From Thauera sp. 2A1 (lineage in GTDB: Bacteria > Pseudomonadota > Gammaproteobacteria > Burkholderiales > Rhodocyclaceae): a stretch of 64,000 nucleotides of DNA. Shown here in pieces: positions 47,604-55,272 of this stretch. A program made the translations under genes and the position numbers. The DNA is taken from contig NZ_SSXV01000005.1 in the NCBI RefSeq assembly GCF_009469595.2, forward strand, positions 124,001 to 188,000, given 5' to 3'. The first letter of the stretch is position 1, and each line of letters opens with the position of its first letter. Under the pieces are notes generated by a model. It ran no database searches and had not been told where the DNA came from. It saw only the letters and a list, made by a program, of their open reading frames with translations.

Positions 47604-49280
47604 TCAATCCGTCCTGCGCCACCATACCGCCGCAAAAGCTTTCACCTTGGTCCAGGCCGACAGGCGTTCGTCCGACACCGCGTCGAGGAAATCCGACAAC
47701 CGCTTGGACTTCACCATCGTGTACATCGTCAGCGCGGTGGAGACGACGAACACGACGGCGAAATAGAGCAGTTGCTGGGAAAGCGGCGATTCCGTGATGG
47801 TGAGCAGGTTCATGCCCAGGAAGCCGGTGGTGATGGTGCCGATCAGGCCGAAGATCGTCACCACCGTCAGCCGCACCACGGTGTTCGCCTGGCGGCGCAG
47901 GCTGTCGGCGTCAAGGTAGCTGTTCATGTCGGCGGTGCGCTCCTTCACCTCGGCATACAGCGGATCGATCTCGAGGTGATCTACCGTCATGCGGAACAAG
48001 GCGCGGGTCTGCGCCTGCTCGGCGATGTCGTGGAACCAGTAGCGGTGCGTGAAGCGCAGGAAGCCCTCGAAGCTGGCGCGGATCGCGCGCTTGAAGCGCC
48101 GCACACTCTCCGCGTCGGCCACCTGCAGCCGCTTCAGCGCCTCCACCAGGCGTTCCGAGAACATCAGCAGCGCCGCCTTCTGGAAATGCGCGATCAGGAA
48201 CAGCAGGAAGTGCTGATGGCGGAACTGCGCCAGCACGCCGCGCTCGCGGTCGGTGAAGAAGGGCGACTTCGCATCGCCCACCACCACCAGCGCGTGGCCG
48301 CTGCACAGGTAGCGGGTGTTGGGCGCGGCCCCGCCGCTCGACCAGAAACGGTCGTAGCAGTAGCGGCGCTCGAAATCGGCCAGATGCGGTTCGCCATAGG
48401 GCAGGGCGTTGCCGCTGCCGTCGCGCACCGTCTCTCCATTGCGCGGTCCCGCGCCGGTGACCAGCCCGAGGCGGATGAAGTCGTTGCGCGTCAGCGCCAG
48501 CGGGTCGTCGAGGGCGAGATAGGCCGTCAGCGGCATGCGGTGATATTCGATCTGGCGGTAGCGCAGCGCGCCGGGCTGCTCGGAGTAGGCGCTTACCAGC
48601 GGCTGCATCAGCCAGGCCCAGTGCGCCGCTATGCGCGGCGCCCGGTGGCGGCTCACATGCGCCATGAAGGCCTCGCGCTCGTGCGCGTCGGTGCGCGCCA
48701 GCACCGAGCCGTCGCGCCCGATCAGCTCCGACACCGCCAGGCTGTGCAGCGCGCGGCCGTGCTCGTCCCAGCCCGACGGGTAGGCGCGGCCGATGCGGTA
48801 CATCAGCTCCTGCACCTCGGACAAAGGCATGCCGCCGCCCGCCACCTCGACGTTGAGGATCACCACATCGACGTCGAAGAAGAAATACAGATGCACATGG
48901 ACGACATCCAGCGTCACCGGCGCGTCGCCCTCGCGCGCGGCGACGCGCACCTTAGCGATGTCGCGGCGGCGGAACACCCGCATCGCCGGCCCGGCGTCCG
49001 CCGCGCCGCTGTGCTGCGAGCGCCCCTCGCCGTACAGGAACTGCTGCACGTAGGGCAGGAAGGTGACGAACTCGTTGTAGTGCCGCTCCTGGAAGACGCT
49101 GCCCTCAACCTCCAGGTCGTGCTCCACCTCATGCCACGGCGACGCCTCGGCCATGTCGCGCAGCACCTCCCAGGGCCGCTGCTGCGGCCCCAGCGCCCCC
49201 GTCGCCGTCAGCAGCCGCAGCGGCCACAGCAGGGCGAGGCGGAAGTGCTGCACGACGGGCTCGGTCGTCGCTTCGGTCAT
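47604..49280 (-). CDS. CorA-like membrane protein
   Basis: 558 residues. A long soluble N-terminal part (about 1-480) precedes two C-terminal helices (about 487-510 and 518-540). The first ends in GFLGMNLL, the GMN signature of CorA-type Mg2+/Co2+ channels. CorA itself is about 320 residues, so the N-terminal part is enlarged and has no assigned domain. Start at MTEATTEP has GGAG 9 bases upstream; two earlier ATG codons lack support. Ion channel function is inferred from GMN and topology. Confidence 0.75.
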   Translation of the reverse strand: MTEATTEPVVQHFRLALLWPLRLLTATGALGPQQRPWEVLRDMAEASPWHEVEHDLEVEGSVFQERHYNEFVTFLPYVQQFLYGEGRSQHSGAADAGPAMRVFRRRDIAKVRVAAREGDAPVTLDVVHVHLYFFFDVDVVILNVEVAGGGMPLSEVQELMYRIGRAYPSGWDEHGRALHSLAVSELIGRDGSVLARTDAHEREAFMAHVSRHRAPRIAAHWAWLMQPLVSAYSEQPGALRYRQIEYHRMPLTAYLALDDPLALTRNDFIRLGLVTGAGPRNGETVRDGSGNALPYGEPHLADFERRYCYDRFWSSGGAAPNTRYLCSGHALVVVGDAKSPFFTDRERGVLAQFRHQHFLLFLIAHFQKAALLMFSERLVEALKRLQVADAESVRRFKRAIRASFEGFLRFTHRYWFHDIAEQAQTRALFRMTVDHLEIDPLYAEVKERTADMNSYLDADSLRRQANTVVRLTVVTIFGLIGTITTGFLGMNLLTITESPLSQQLLYFAVVFVVSTALTMYTMVKSKRLSDFLDAVSDERLSAWTKVKAFAAVWWRRTD

Positions 49281-49415
49281 GGGGATCGTCTCCGTCGTTG
49301 TTGTTCTTCGCGCGATGGCGCGTGACATGGCGGAATCTTCCCGAAAGCGCGGAGGCTGTCCAGTGACGGGGGGGCAGATGCGTATCGCGGCGAGGCCATC
49401 CAAGGGCAGTGACGG

Positions 49416-49499
49416 AATCGCGCCACTGAAATGGCGCGATTAACTTAATCGCGCCATAATCGCGCCATAATCGCGCCACCAAGTCGAGTAATCGCGCCA
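49416..49499. repeat. Iterated 11-bp operator-like repeats before the Fic gene
   Basis: Unit TAATCGCGCCA occurs as three head-to-tail copies (49446-49478), a fourth after 10 bp (49489-49499), an inverted copy TGGCGCGATTA (49432-49442) and a direct copy lacking the first T (49416-49425). The outer pair forms a 10-bp inverted repeat with a 6-bp gap. The array ends 9 bp before the Fic start codon, so it covers the expected promoter and ribosome site. The 11-bp period is close to one DNA turn, which suits cooperative binding of an HTH protein. Confidence 0.9.
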
Positions 49500-49508
49500 C
49501 CTACCCGT

Positions 49509-50870
49509 ATGCCATCCCCCCCTGACGAACTCCTCGGATTCCTTCGGTCCGCTCGCGACGGTCTGTCGATTACCGACCTCCTGAAGCGCCGCCCGGGGTT
49601 TACGCGCCGCACCGTCCAGCGCTGGCTCAACGAACTGGTTGCGCAGGGACGGATCAACGCGCTGGGTGGCGGTCGATCGCGTCGCTATTTGCTGGCGGTC
49701 GAAGCCGTCGCGGCCACGATCGAGGCGAGGGATCGTTTTCCCGGGCACATCCCCTTGTCGGCCGACAGTCGCGACATCCTCGCGTATGTCGATCAGCCAC
49801 TCACTGTGCGCAAGCCCGTGGGCTACCAGCGCGAGTTCCTCGCCGCCTATCAGCCCAACCGGACCTGGTACTTGTCCGCGCCGCTGCGCCGCCAGTTGCA
49901 CAAGATGGGCGACACCGGCCAGACGCGGCTGCCGGCCGGCACCTATGGCCGTGCAGTGCTCAACCGCCTGCTGATCGACCTGTCCTGGGCATCGAGCCAT
50001 CTGGAAGGCAACACCTACAGCCGGCTCGACACCCGAGAGCTGATCGAGCATGGCCGCGCCGCGCAGGGCAAGGCGGCGATCGAAACGCAGATGATCCTCA
50101 ACCACAAGGCGGCGATCGAACTGCTGGTGGAAAACGCCGACACCGCCGGACTGAACCGCTTCACCGTGCTCAATCTGCACGCTGCCCTCTCCGAAAACCT
50201 CCTGCCCAACCCGGCCGACGAGGGCCGGCTGCGACAGCATGGCGTCGAGATCGGCAAGAGCGTCTACCGCCCGCTGGGCGTGCCGGCTCAGATCGAAGAA
50301 GGTCTGGATCTTCTGCTCGACAAGGCGAACCGCATCGAGGATCCCTTCGAGCAATCCTTCTTCGTCATGGTGCACCTGCCCTATCTGCAGCCCTTTGCCG
50401 ACGTCAATAAGCGGACCTCGCGACTTGCAGCAAACCTGCCGCTGATTCGTGTCAACCTGTGCCCGCTGACCTTTCTCGACGTGCCCGAGCAGGCGTACAG
50501 CCGCGCCGTGCTCGGCGTCTACGAACTGACCCGGATCGAACTGCTGCGTGACCTCTACGTCTGGGCCTACGAGCGCTCGACCCAGGAATACCTCGCCATC
50601 AAGCAGGACCTGACCGAGCCCGATCCGTTGCGCCTGGCCTGGCGGGAAGTCATCAAACAGGCAGTGCGAGAAGTGGTCCGCCAGCCCGAGCGCGCCCCGC
50701 TCAAAGTCATCGAAGCGTGCCTGTCAGGCCACGCGCTGGGCGCGGACAGGGACAGTGTCGAGTCACTGGTGATCGACGAACTGCGACGGCTGCACGAAGG
50801 CGTGCTGGCACGTTACGGCCTGCGGCCGTCGGAATTTGTGGAATGGCAGTCGAAACAGCGGGGTGCGTGA
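49509..50870 (+). CDS. wHTH-Fic protein with degenerate catalytic motif
   Basis: 453 residues. N-terminal winged HTH (about 1-62: ITDLLKRRPGFTRRTVQRWL, RSRRYLL wing), then a Fic domain. The inhibitory motif of class II Fic proteins, (S/T)xxxE(G/N), is intact as S162-E166-G167 (SSHLEGN). The catalytic motif reads QPFADVNKRTSR (294-305): the catalytic His is Gln, and the Gly residues are Val and Lys as in Doc-like ANKR. AMPylation by the normal mechanism is therefore doubtful. No ribosome site precedes the ATG; the 11-bp repeats do. It probably represses itself through those repeats. Confidence 0.85.
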   Translation: MPSPPDELLGFLRSARDGLSITDLLKRRPGFTRRTVQRWLNELVAQGRINALGGGRSRRYLLAVEAVAATIEARDRFPGHIPLSADSRDILAYVDQPLTVRKPVGYQREFLAAYQPNRTWYLSAPLRRQLHKMGDTGQTRLPAGTYGRAVLNRLLIDLSWASSHLEGNTYSRLDTRELIEHGRAAQGKAAIETQMILNHKAAIELLVENADTAGLNRFTVLNLHAALSENLLPNPADEGRLRQHGVEIGKSVYRPLGVPAQIEEGLDLLLDKANRIEDPFEQSFFVMVHLPYLQPFADVNKRTSRLAANLPLIRVNLCPLTFLDVPEQAYSRAVLGVYELTRIELLRDLYVWAYERSTQEYLAIKQDLTEPDPLRLAWREVIKQAVREVVRQPERAPLKVIEACLSGHALGADRDSVESLVIDELRRLHEGVLARYGLRPSEFVEWQSKQRGA

Positions 50871-50933
50871 TGGCCGGTGTCTTCGCGTCAAGTAGCGGCG
50901 GCCCGGCATCGGCATTGGCCAGTGGAAGGGAGC

Positions 50934-51116
50934 TCAACTCACCGGATGTGCAACCTTTCGTACCCGGTCACGCAGACCTTCGAAGTAAGCGGCGTCCGCC
51001 GGTGATGCCGGCGCAGTGGCTGCCCCAGCCCGCAGCAACTCACGCAAGCGCTCACGATCCTGATCCTTACGGATCAATTCGCGCACGTACTCGCTACTGG
51101 TGCCGTAGAAGCTGAT
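50934..51116 (-). pseudogene. Truncated ParD-like antitoxin
   Basis: In the leftward direction the frame reads SEYVRELIRKDQDRERLREL, then a tail with DAAYFEGLRDRVR and a stop, as in ParD antitoxins of type II systems. The N-terminal DNA-binding segment and start codon are missing; the sequence runs instead into the neighbouring decayed gene. No ParE toxin follows on the left. A remnant of a parDE locus. Confidence 0.65.
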
Positions 51117-51880
51117 CTATCCGCTCGAGCACGTCTATACCGCGGCCGAGATCGGATTCGAGACGCTGAAGAACGCAGATGCGGCGGTCGGCGCACTGTT
51201 GGTGAAAGCCGCGCAGAAAGCGCAGTGCGACCTCAGCCTGGCGCTGGTCAATATCGAGGAAACCGGCAGCGCAGAGGAAATCTATTACGGCCGCCGGCAC
51301 CACTACCATCGCGACAGCGAAACCGAGGCGTTCGAGATGGGCGAGGTCTTCGAGCGCCGGCTCGTGCTCACCGGCCTGCGCGCGGCGGACGATACCCGTG
51401 CTGTGCTCCAGCGCTTGCCCTTCATCGAGGACGAGCTGTGTCCTTGCCCTGGCTGGCCGATCTGGTGCGGCGCTGGCAGCAGGGCGGAACAGCGGAGCAG
51501 GCGGTGGCCGACTTGTGGCATCAGGCGCACGAGCTTGCCTGCCTTATTGTCCGCAACTGGCCCGACGCATCGCCGAGCCGCTGCAGCCGCCCGCAGACTT
51601 TTCACGTCCCAGCCAGGTCCGCTGCCGCTGCCCGAACTGCCTTCAGCTCGCCCACTTCTTGGCCGACCCGACGCGCAAGCAGTGGGTCCTGAAGGCGGCC
51701 GAGGCGCAGCGCAGCCATGTCGAGGACTCCATCCGGCGCGATGCCTGCGATGTCGACACCGAGACCCTCCGCCACACCCGCCCGTACGAGCTGCGTTGTA
51801 CCAAGAACCAGGCCAGCTACCAGCGCCGGGTCGAGCAGCGTGAGCGAGATCTGCAGAATCACGCACATCTGCTGGAATGA
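51115..51880 (+). pseudogene. Decayed gene resembling a 2OG-Fe(II) oxygenase-family protein
   Basis: Coding-like stretches run in three successive frames. The first, 51115 to about 51440, starts IYPLEHVYTAAEIGFETLKN. The second, from 51438 to about 51575, reads SLPWLADLVRRWQQG. The third, about 51592-51880, contains CRCPNCLQLAHFL and LRCTKNQASYQRRV. The last part resembles the Cys-rich C-terminus of large proteins annotated as 2OG-Fe(II) oxygenases in betaproteobacteria, from memory. No start codon or single frame covers it, so it is broken at the 5' end and frameshifted. Confidence 0.55.
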
Positions 51881-51883
51881 AGT

Positions 51884-51898
51884 ATCTACAATGTAGAT
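51884..51898 (+). promoter_or_regulatory. Palindromic operator of mazEF
   Basis: Perfect 15-base palindrome ATCTACA-A-TGTAGAT, 20 bp before the mazE start. It contains TACAAT (51887-51892), five of six bases of a -10 box, so a bound MazE-MazF complex would block the promoter. The -35 is weak. Confidence 0.7.
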
Positions 51899-51917
51899 CT
51901 ATTCTGGAGAAGGCAAC

Positions 51918-52160
51918 ATGCAACTCACCGTGAAGAAATGGGGGAACAGCGCGGCCGTTCGTATCCCCGCCGCCATCATGGAGGCGGCACATCTGAAGCT
52001 CGACGCCGCAGTGGATGTGCGCGAGGAAGACGGCCGCATCATCATCGAACCGTTGGCGCACAAGCGTTACGACCTGGATGTCCTGCTCGCCGCCATCACC
52101 GCCGACAACCTGCACGCTGAGGTGGGCACGGGCCCGGCGGTCGGCAACGAAGTCTGGTGA
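51918..52160 (+). CDS. mazE: MazE/PemI-like antitoxin (AbrB-type)
   Basis: 80 residues. N-terminal SpoVT/AbrB swapped-hairpin DNA-binding domain (VKKWGNSAAVRIPAAIMEAA) and an acidic, probably disordered tail that would wrap the toxin. GGAG precedes the ATG, and a palindrome lies just upstream. Stop and toxin start overlap by one base (TGATG). Neutralises MazF and represses the operon. Confidence 0.92.
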   Translation: MQLTVKKWGNSAAVRIPAAIMEAAHLKLDAAVDVREEDGRIIIEPLAHKRYDLDVLLAAITADNLHAEVGTGPAVGNEVW

Positions 52161-52492
52161 TGTCGCGTGCCTTTGTGCCGGGTGCCGGAGACATCGTCTG
52201 GCTGCAGTTCGACCCGCAGGCAGGTCACGAACAGGCAGGACATCGGCCCGCCTTGGTGCTGAGCCCCGCGGCCTACAACGGCAAGACGGGCTTGATGCTG
52301 TGCTGTCCCATGACCACGCAGATCAAGGGCTATCCGTTCGAGGTGCGCATTGCAGGCGACACCGAAAGCGCCGTACTCGCCGATCAGGTCAAGAGCCTCG
52401 ACTGGCGGGCGCGACGGGCCAAGCTGAAGGGCCGCATCAGCGCCGCCGAGCTGGCAGAAGTGCGTGCAAAGGTGATGGCGCTGGTGGGTTGA
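52160..52492 (+). CDS. mazF: MazF/PemK-like mRNA interferase toxin
   Basis: 110 residues. Conserved start with GDIVWLQFDPQAGHEQAGHRPALVLSP, then MTTQIKGYPFEV and DQVKSLDWRAR, the PemK/MazF beta-barrel motifs with the catalytic Arg and Thr segments. Cleaves single-stranded RNA at short motifs. Coupled to mazE. An in-frame GTG one codon earlier is possible. Complete by length. Confidence 0.93.
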   Translation: MSRAFVPGAGDIVWLQFDPQAGHEQAGHRPALVLSPAAYNGKTGLMLCCPMTTQIKGYPFEVRIAGDTESAVLADQVKSLDWRARRAKLKGRISAAELAEVRAKVMALVG

Positions 52493-52635
52493 TCGTGGGC
52501 CGGCTGCGACAGCCGCATGCCCTTGCATGCCCCGGCCGCGTCGCTTATACGTGTCTCCTGCAGTACCCACCTTGCACCGACCCGATTGCAAGACTCCCCG
52601 ACCCACAACGCCGCACGCTGGCAGGACACGGACCC

Positions 52636-53259
52636 ATGGACAAACTCAAGCTTACCTATTTCGACTTTTCCGGCGGACGGGCAGAGCCCGCGCGCCTGGC
52701 CCTGCACATCGGCGGAATTCCATTCGAGGACAACCGGTTTGCGTTCGGTGATTTTGCCGAGGTGCGCAAGACGACACCGCTGGACCAGGTGCCGACGCTT
52801 CACGTCAATGACGTGCAGGTCACCCAGAGCGACGCAATCACGCGCTATGCCGGAAAGCTGGCCGGGCTCTACCCGGAAGACGACCTCCAGGCCTTGTTCT
52901 GCGACGAAGTGATGGGCGCACTGGAAGACATCACGACGAAGATCGTGGCGACTTTCGGAATGACCGGCGATGCGCTCAAGGACGCCCGCGAGGCCCTGGC
53001 GGCGGAAGTATTGCCGCGGTATCTGCGATGGCTGCAGCACCAGCTCGAAGCCCACGGCGGCGAATTCCTTGCGGACCGTCGCCTGACCATCGCCGACCTC
53101 AAGGCCTTCGTCATCCTGCGCTGGCTGGGCTCCGGCAAGCTGGACCACATTCCAGCCGACCTGGTCGAGACCGTGGCACCCAAGCTCGCGACCTTCACCG
53201 AGCGGATCGCCGGGATTCCCGCCATCGCCCAGTATTACGAGTCGCGCAGCGCATCGTGA
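52636..53259 (+). CDS. Glutathione S-transferase
   Basis: 207 residues. N-terminal thioredoxin-like domain (about 1-80: LKLTYFDFSGGRAEPARLAL, catalytic Tyr in LTYFDF, cis-Pro in QVPTLHV, QSDAITRY glutathione site) and a helical C-terminal domain. The GGRAEPAR sequence is typical of the sigma-like/nematode-type subgroup. Conjugates or reduces with glutathione; substrate unknown. Not in an obvious operon. Confidence 0.9.
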   Translation: MDKLKLTYFDFSGGRAEPARLALHIGGIPFEDNRFAFGDFAEVRKTTPLDQVPTLHVNDVQVTQSDAITRYAGKLAGLYPEDDLQALFCDEVMGALEDITTKIVATFGMTGDALKDAREALAAEVLPRYLRWLQHQLEAHGGEFLADRRLTIADLKAFVILRWLGSGKLDHIPADLVETVAPKLATFTERIAGIPAIAQYYESRSAS

Positions 53260-53472
53260 GCCGGATCACCGTCGCCGCGAGCCGTTGCACCGGCCGCGGC
53301 ACGGCAAGGCGCAAGCCCTGCCCGACGGGTCCGGTGGTCGTCGCGGTCATGGGGCTTGCCTCCAAGCCTATTGCCCCCCTCCTCTTGTCTCCCCCCTTAT
53401 TTCGCCTCGGCTGAAACGCGGTTCGCATCGCCTGCATCCAATGGGTTGAACACGGCCAGAACGGAGCAAGCC

Positions 53473-54165
53473 ATGATCCCGGACAGATACCCAGCCACCA
53501 CGGCTCCCCGCGCCGACATCGACCTGGCGCATGCGGTTGCGGCGGGCGACCAGGACGCCTTCACGACGATGATGCGGCGCCACAACCAGATGCTGTTCCG
53601 CACGGCGCGCAGCATCCTGCGTGACGATCAGGAGGCCGAGGAGGTGGTTCAGGACGCGTATCTGCTCGCCTACCGCGGCATGCACCACTATCGCGGCGAG
53701 GCGCGGCTTTCCACCTGGTTGATCCGTATCGTCGCCAATCGCGCGATCCGCCGCCGGCAACGTCTCGGCCGCGATCGGGCGATCTTTGCTGCGGTCGATG
53801 CCCCCGCAGGCGATGAGGAGGACGACAACATGGGCGAAAGCCGTTTCCCGAACCCGGAATCCGCCGCCGCCAACGGCGAATTGCGGCGCCTGCTCGAATC
53901 CCACATCGACGCGCTGCCGGATCTGTACCGCGAGGTCTTTGTCCTGCGCGGCGTCGAGGAGCTCAGCAGCGAAGAGACGGCTGACGTCCTCGGCATTCCC
54001 GAGGCGACGGTACGCACCCGTTTCTTCCGCGCTCGACATCTCCTGAGCCAGGCGCTGGCCAAGGATATGGACCACGTCTTCGGCGAGGTTTACGCCTTTG
54101 CCGGCGACCGATGCGACCGGATCGTTGCCGGCGTGCTGGCACGCCTGCAGCGGAAATCCGTTTGA
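53473..54165 (+). CDS. ECF-family RNA polymerase sigma factor
   Basis: 230 residues. Sigma2 region (about 40-100: DAFTTMMRRHNQMLFRTARSIL, EEVVQDAYLLAYR) and sigma4 region (about 150-200: LPDLYREVFVLRGVEELSSEE, TVRTRFFRAR). Directs RNA polymerase to a small regulon. No anti-sigma gene adjoins; the next gene is a Tat-type ferritin-like protein 34 bp on. The C-terminal about 30 residues beyond sigma4 could have a control role, which is inference. Confidence 0.92.
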   Translation: MIPDRYPATTAPRADIDLAHAVAAGDQDAFTTMMRRHNQMLFRTARSILRDDQEAEEVVQDAYLLAYRGMHHYRGEARLSTWLIRIVANRAIRRRQRLGRDRAIFAAVDAPAGDEEDDNMGESRFPNPESAAANGELRRLLESHIDALPDLYREVFVLRGVEELSSEETADVLGIPEATVRTRFFRARHLLSQALAKDMDHVFGEVYAFAGDRCDRIVAGVLARLQRKSV

Positions 54166-54199
54166 GCAGCCCCGTGCTGCGCCCCCCAAGGAGAAGAAC

Positions 54200-54784
54200 A
54201 TGAACACGCTGATCAAGCAGGCCATCGCGACAGTCGAACCCCGCCGCACCTTCCTGAGCCAGGCCGGTCTCCTGCTTTCCGGTACGGCCATTGCCCTGCT
54301 CTCCGGTCGCGAGGCACTGGCCGCCAAAGCCGCCAAAGCCGACCAAGCGGTCGAAAACGACCTGCGTATCCTCAACACCGCACTGGGGGCCGAACTGGAA
54401 GCCATCGCCGCCTACCAGGTCGGCGCCGAAAGCGGCCTCATGCAAAAGCCCGTGCTCGACCTGGCCGTCACCTTCCAGGGCCATCACAAGCAGCACGCCG
54501 AGCTGCTCGCCGCCACCATCGGCAAGCTCGGCGGACGCGCGGTCGCTGCGAAGGACAAATACAGCTTTCCGGTCGATACGCTGAAGAACCAGACCGATGT
54601 GCTGCGCTTCGCGGCGGGGCTCGAAAAGGGCGCGGTCAGCGCCTATCTGGGCGCCATCCCGCTGTTCGGCAACCGCGACCTCGCCAAGGCGGCCGGCAGC
54701 ATCCTCGGCGACGAAGCGATGCACTGGGCGATCCTGCGCAATGCCGTCGGCGATGTGCCGGTGCCCGACGCCTTCGTTGCCTGA
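54200..54784 (+). CDS. Tat-exported ferritin-like domain protein
   Basis: 194 residues. N-terminal twin-arginine-type signal (PRRTFLSQAG, then a hydrophobic stretch, about 14-40). The mature part is a helical ferritin-like fold with candidate metal ligands in ELEAIAAYQ, GHHKQHAELL and GDEAMHW. Likely periplasmic and metal-binding; activity unknown. AGGAG precedes the ATG. It follows an ECF sigma gene and precedes a cytochrome c gene, which suggests a redox stress unit. Confidence 0.85.
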   Translation: MNTLIKQAIATVEPRRTFLSQAGLLLSGTAIALLSGREALAAKAAKADQAVENDLRILNTALGAELEAIAAYQVGAESGLMQKPVLDLAVTFQGHHKQHAELLAATIGKLGGRAVAAKDKYSFPVDTLKNQTDVLRFAAGLEKGAVSAYLGAIPLFGNRDLAKAAGSILGDEAMHWAILRNAVGDVPVPDAFVA

Positions 54785-54802
54785 ATCGGGAGATGCACGA
54801 TC

Positions 54803-55228
54803 ATGCGCGCGACAGGTTTGGCGTGCTGGCTGCTGCTCTGTACCGCGCTCGCCGGGCGCGCAGCGGCGGATACCCCCGCGGACGACGCCTATGCGCGTGG
54901 TGCCCGGGTGTATGAACGCTGCGCTGCCTGCCACGCGCTGGAGAGCGACCGCACGGGACCACGGCACTGTGGCTTGTTCGGGCGGCGTGCAGGAAGCGTT
55001 CCCGGCTTTTCCTACTCGCCCGCGATGCGCCGTGCGGGCTTCGTCTGGAACGAAAGGACACTCGACCGCTTCCTGCGCTCGCCCGTGACGGCCGTCCCCG
55101 GCACCAGCATGGGCTACGACGGCGTGAAGGACGACGCGGAGCGGCAGGACCTGATCGTGTTCCTGCGCGAAGTCAATCACACGGCTCGCTGTCAGAACCT
55201 GCCGACGGACGCAGCGCACCGTCCTTGA
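54803..55228 (+). CDS. Cytochrome c (class I, CAACH)
   Basis: 141 residues. Signal peptide (about 1-22), single haem motif CAACH near residue 41 and axial Met in TSMGYDGV. Matches small cytochromes c of the c552/c2 type. Periplasmic electron carrier. Starts 18 bp after the ferritin-like gene, so likely co-transcribed. Confidence 0.92.
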   Translation: MRATGLACWLLLCTALAGRAAADTPADDAYARGARVYERCAACHALESDRTGPRHCGLFGRRAGSVPGFSYSPAMRRAGFVWNERTLDRFLRSPVTAVPGTSMGYDGVKDDAERQDLIVFLREVNHTARCQNLPTDAAHRP

Positions 55229-55272
55229 TACCTGGGCTCGGCGATGGGGCGGCGCACATCCGGGAGACAGAC

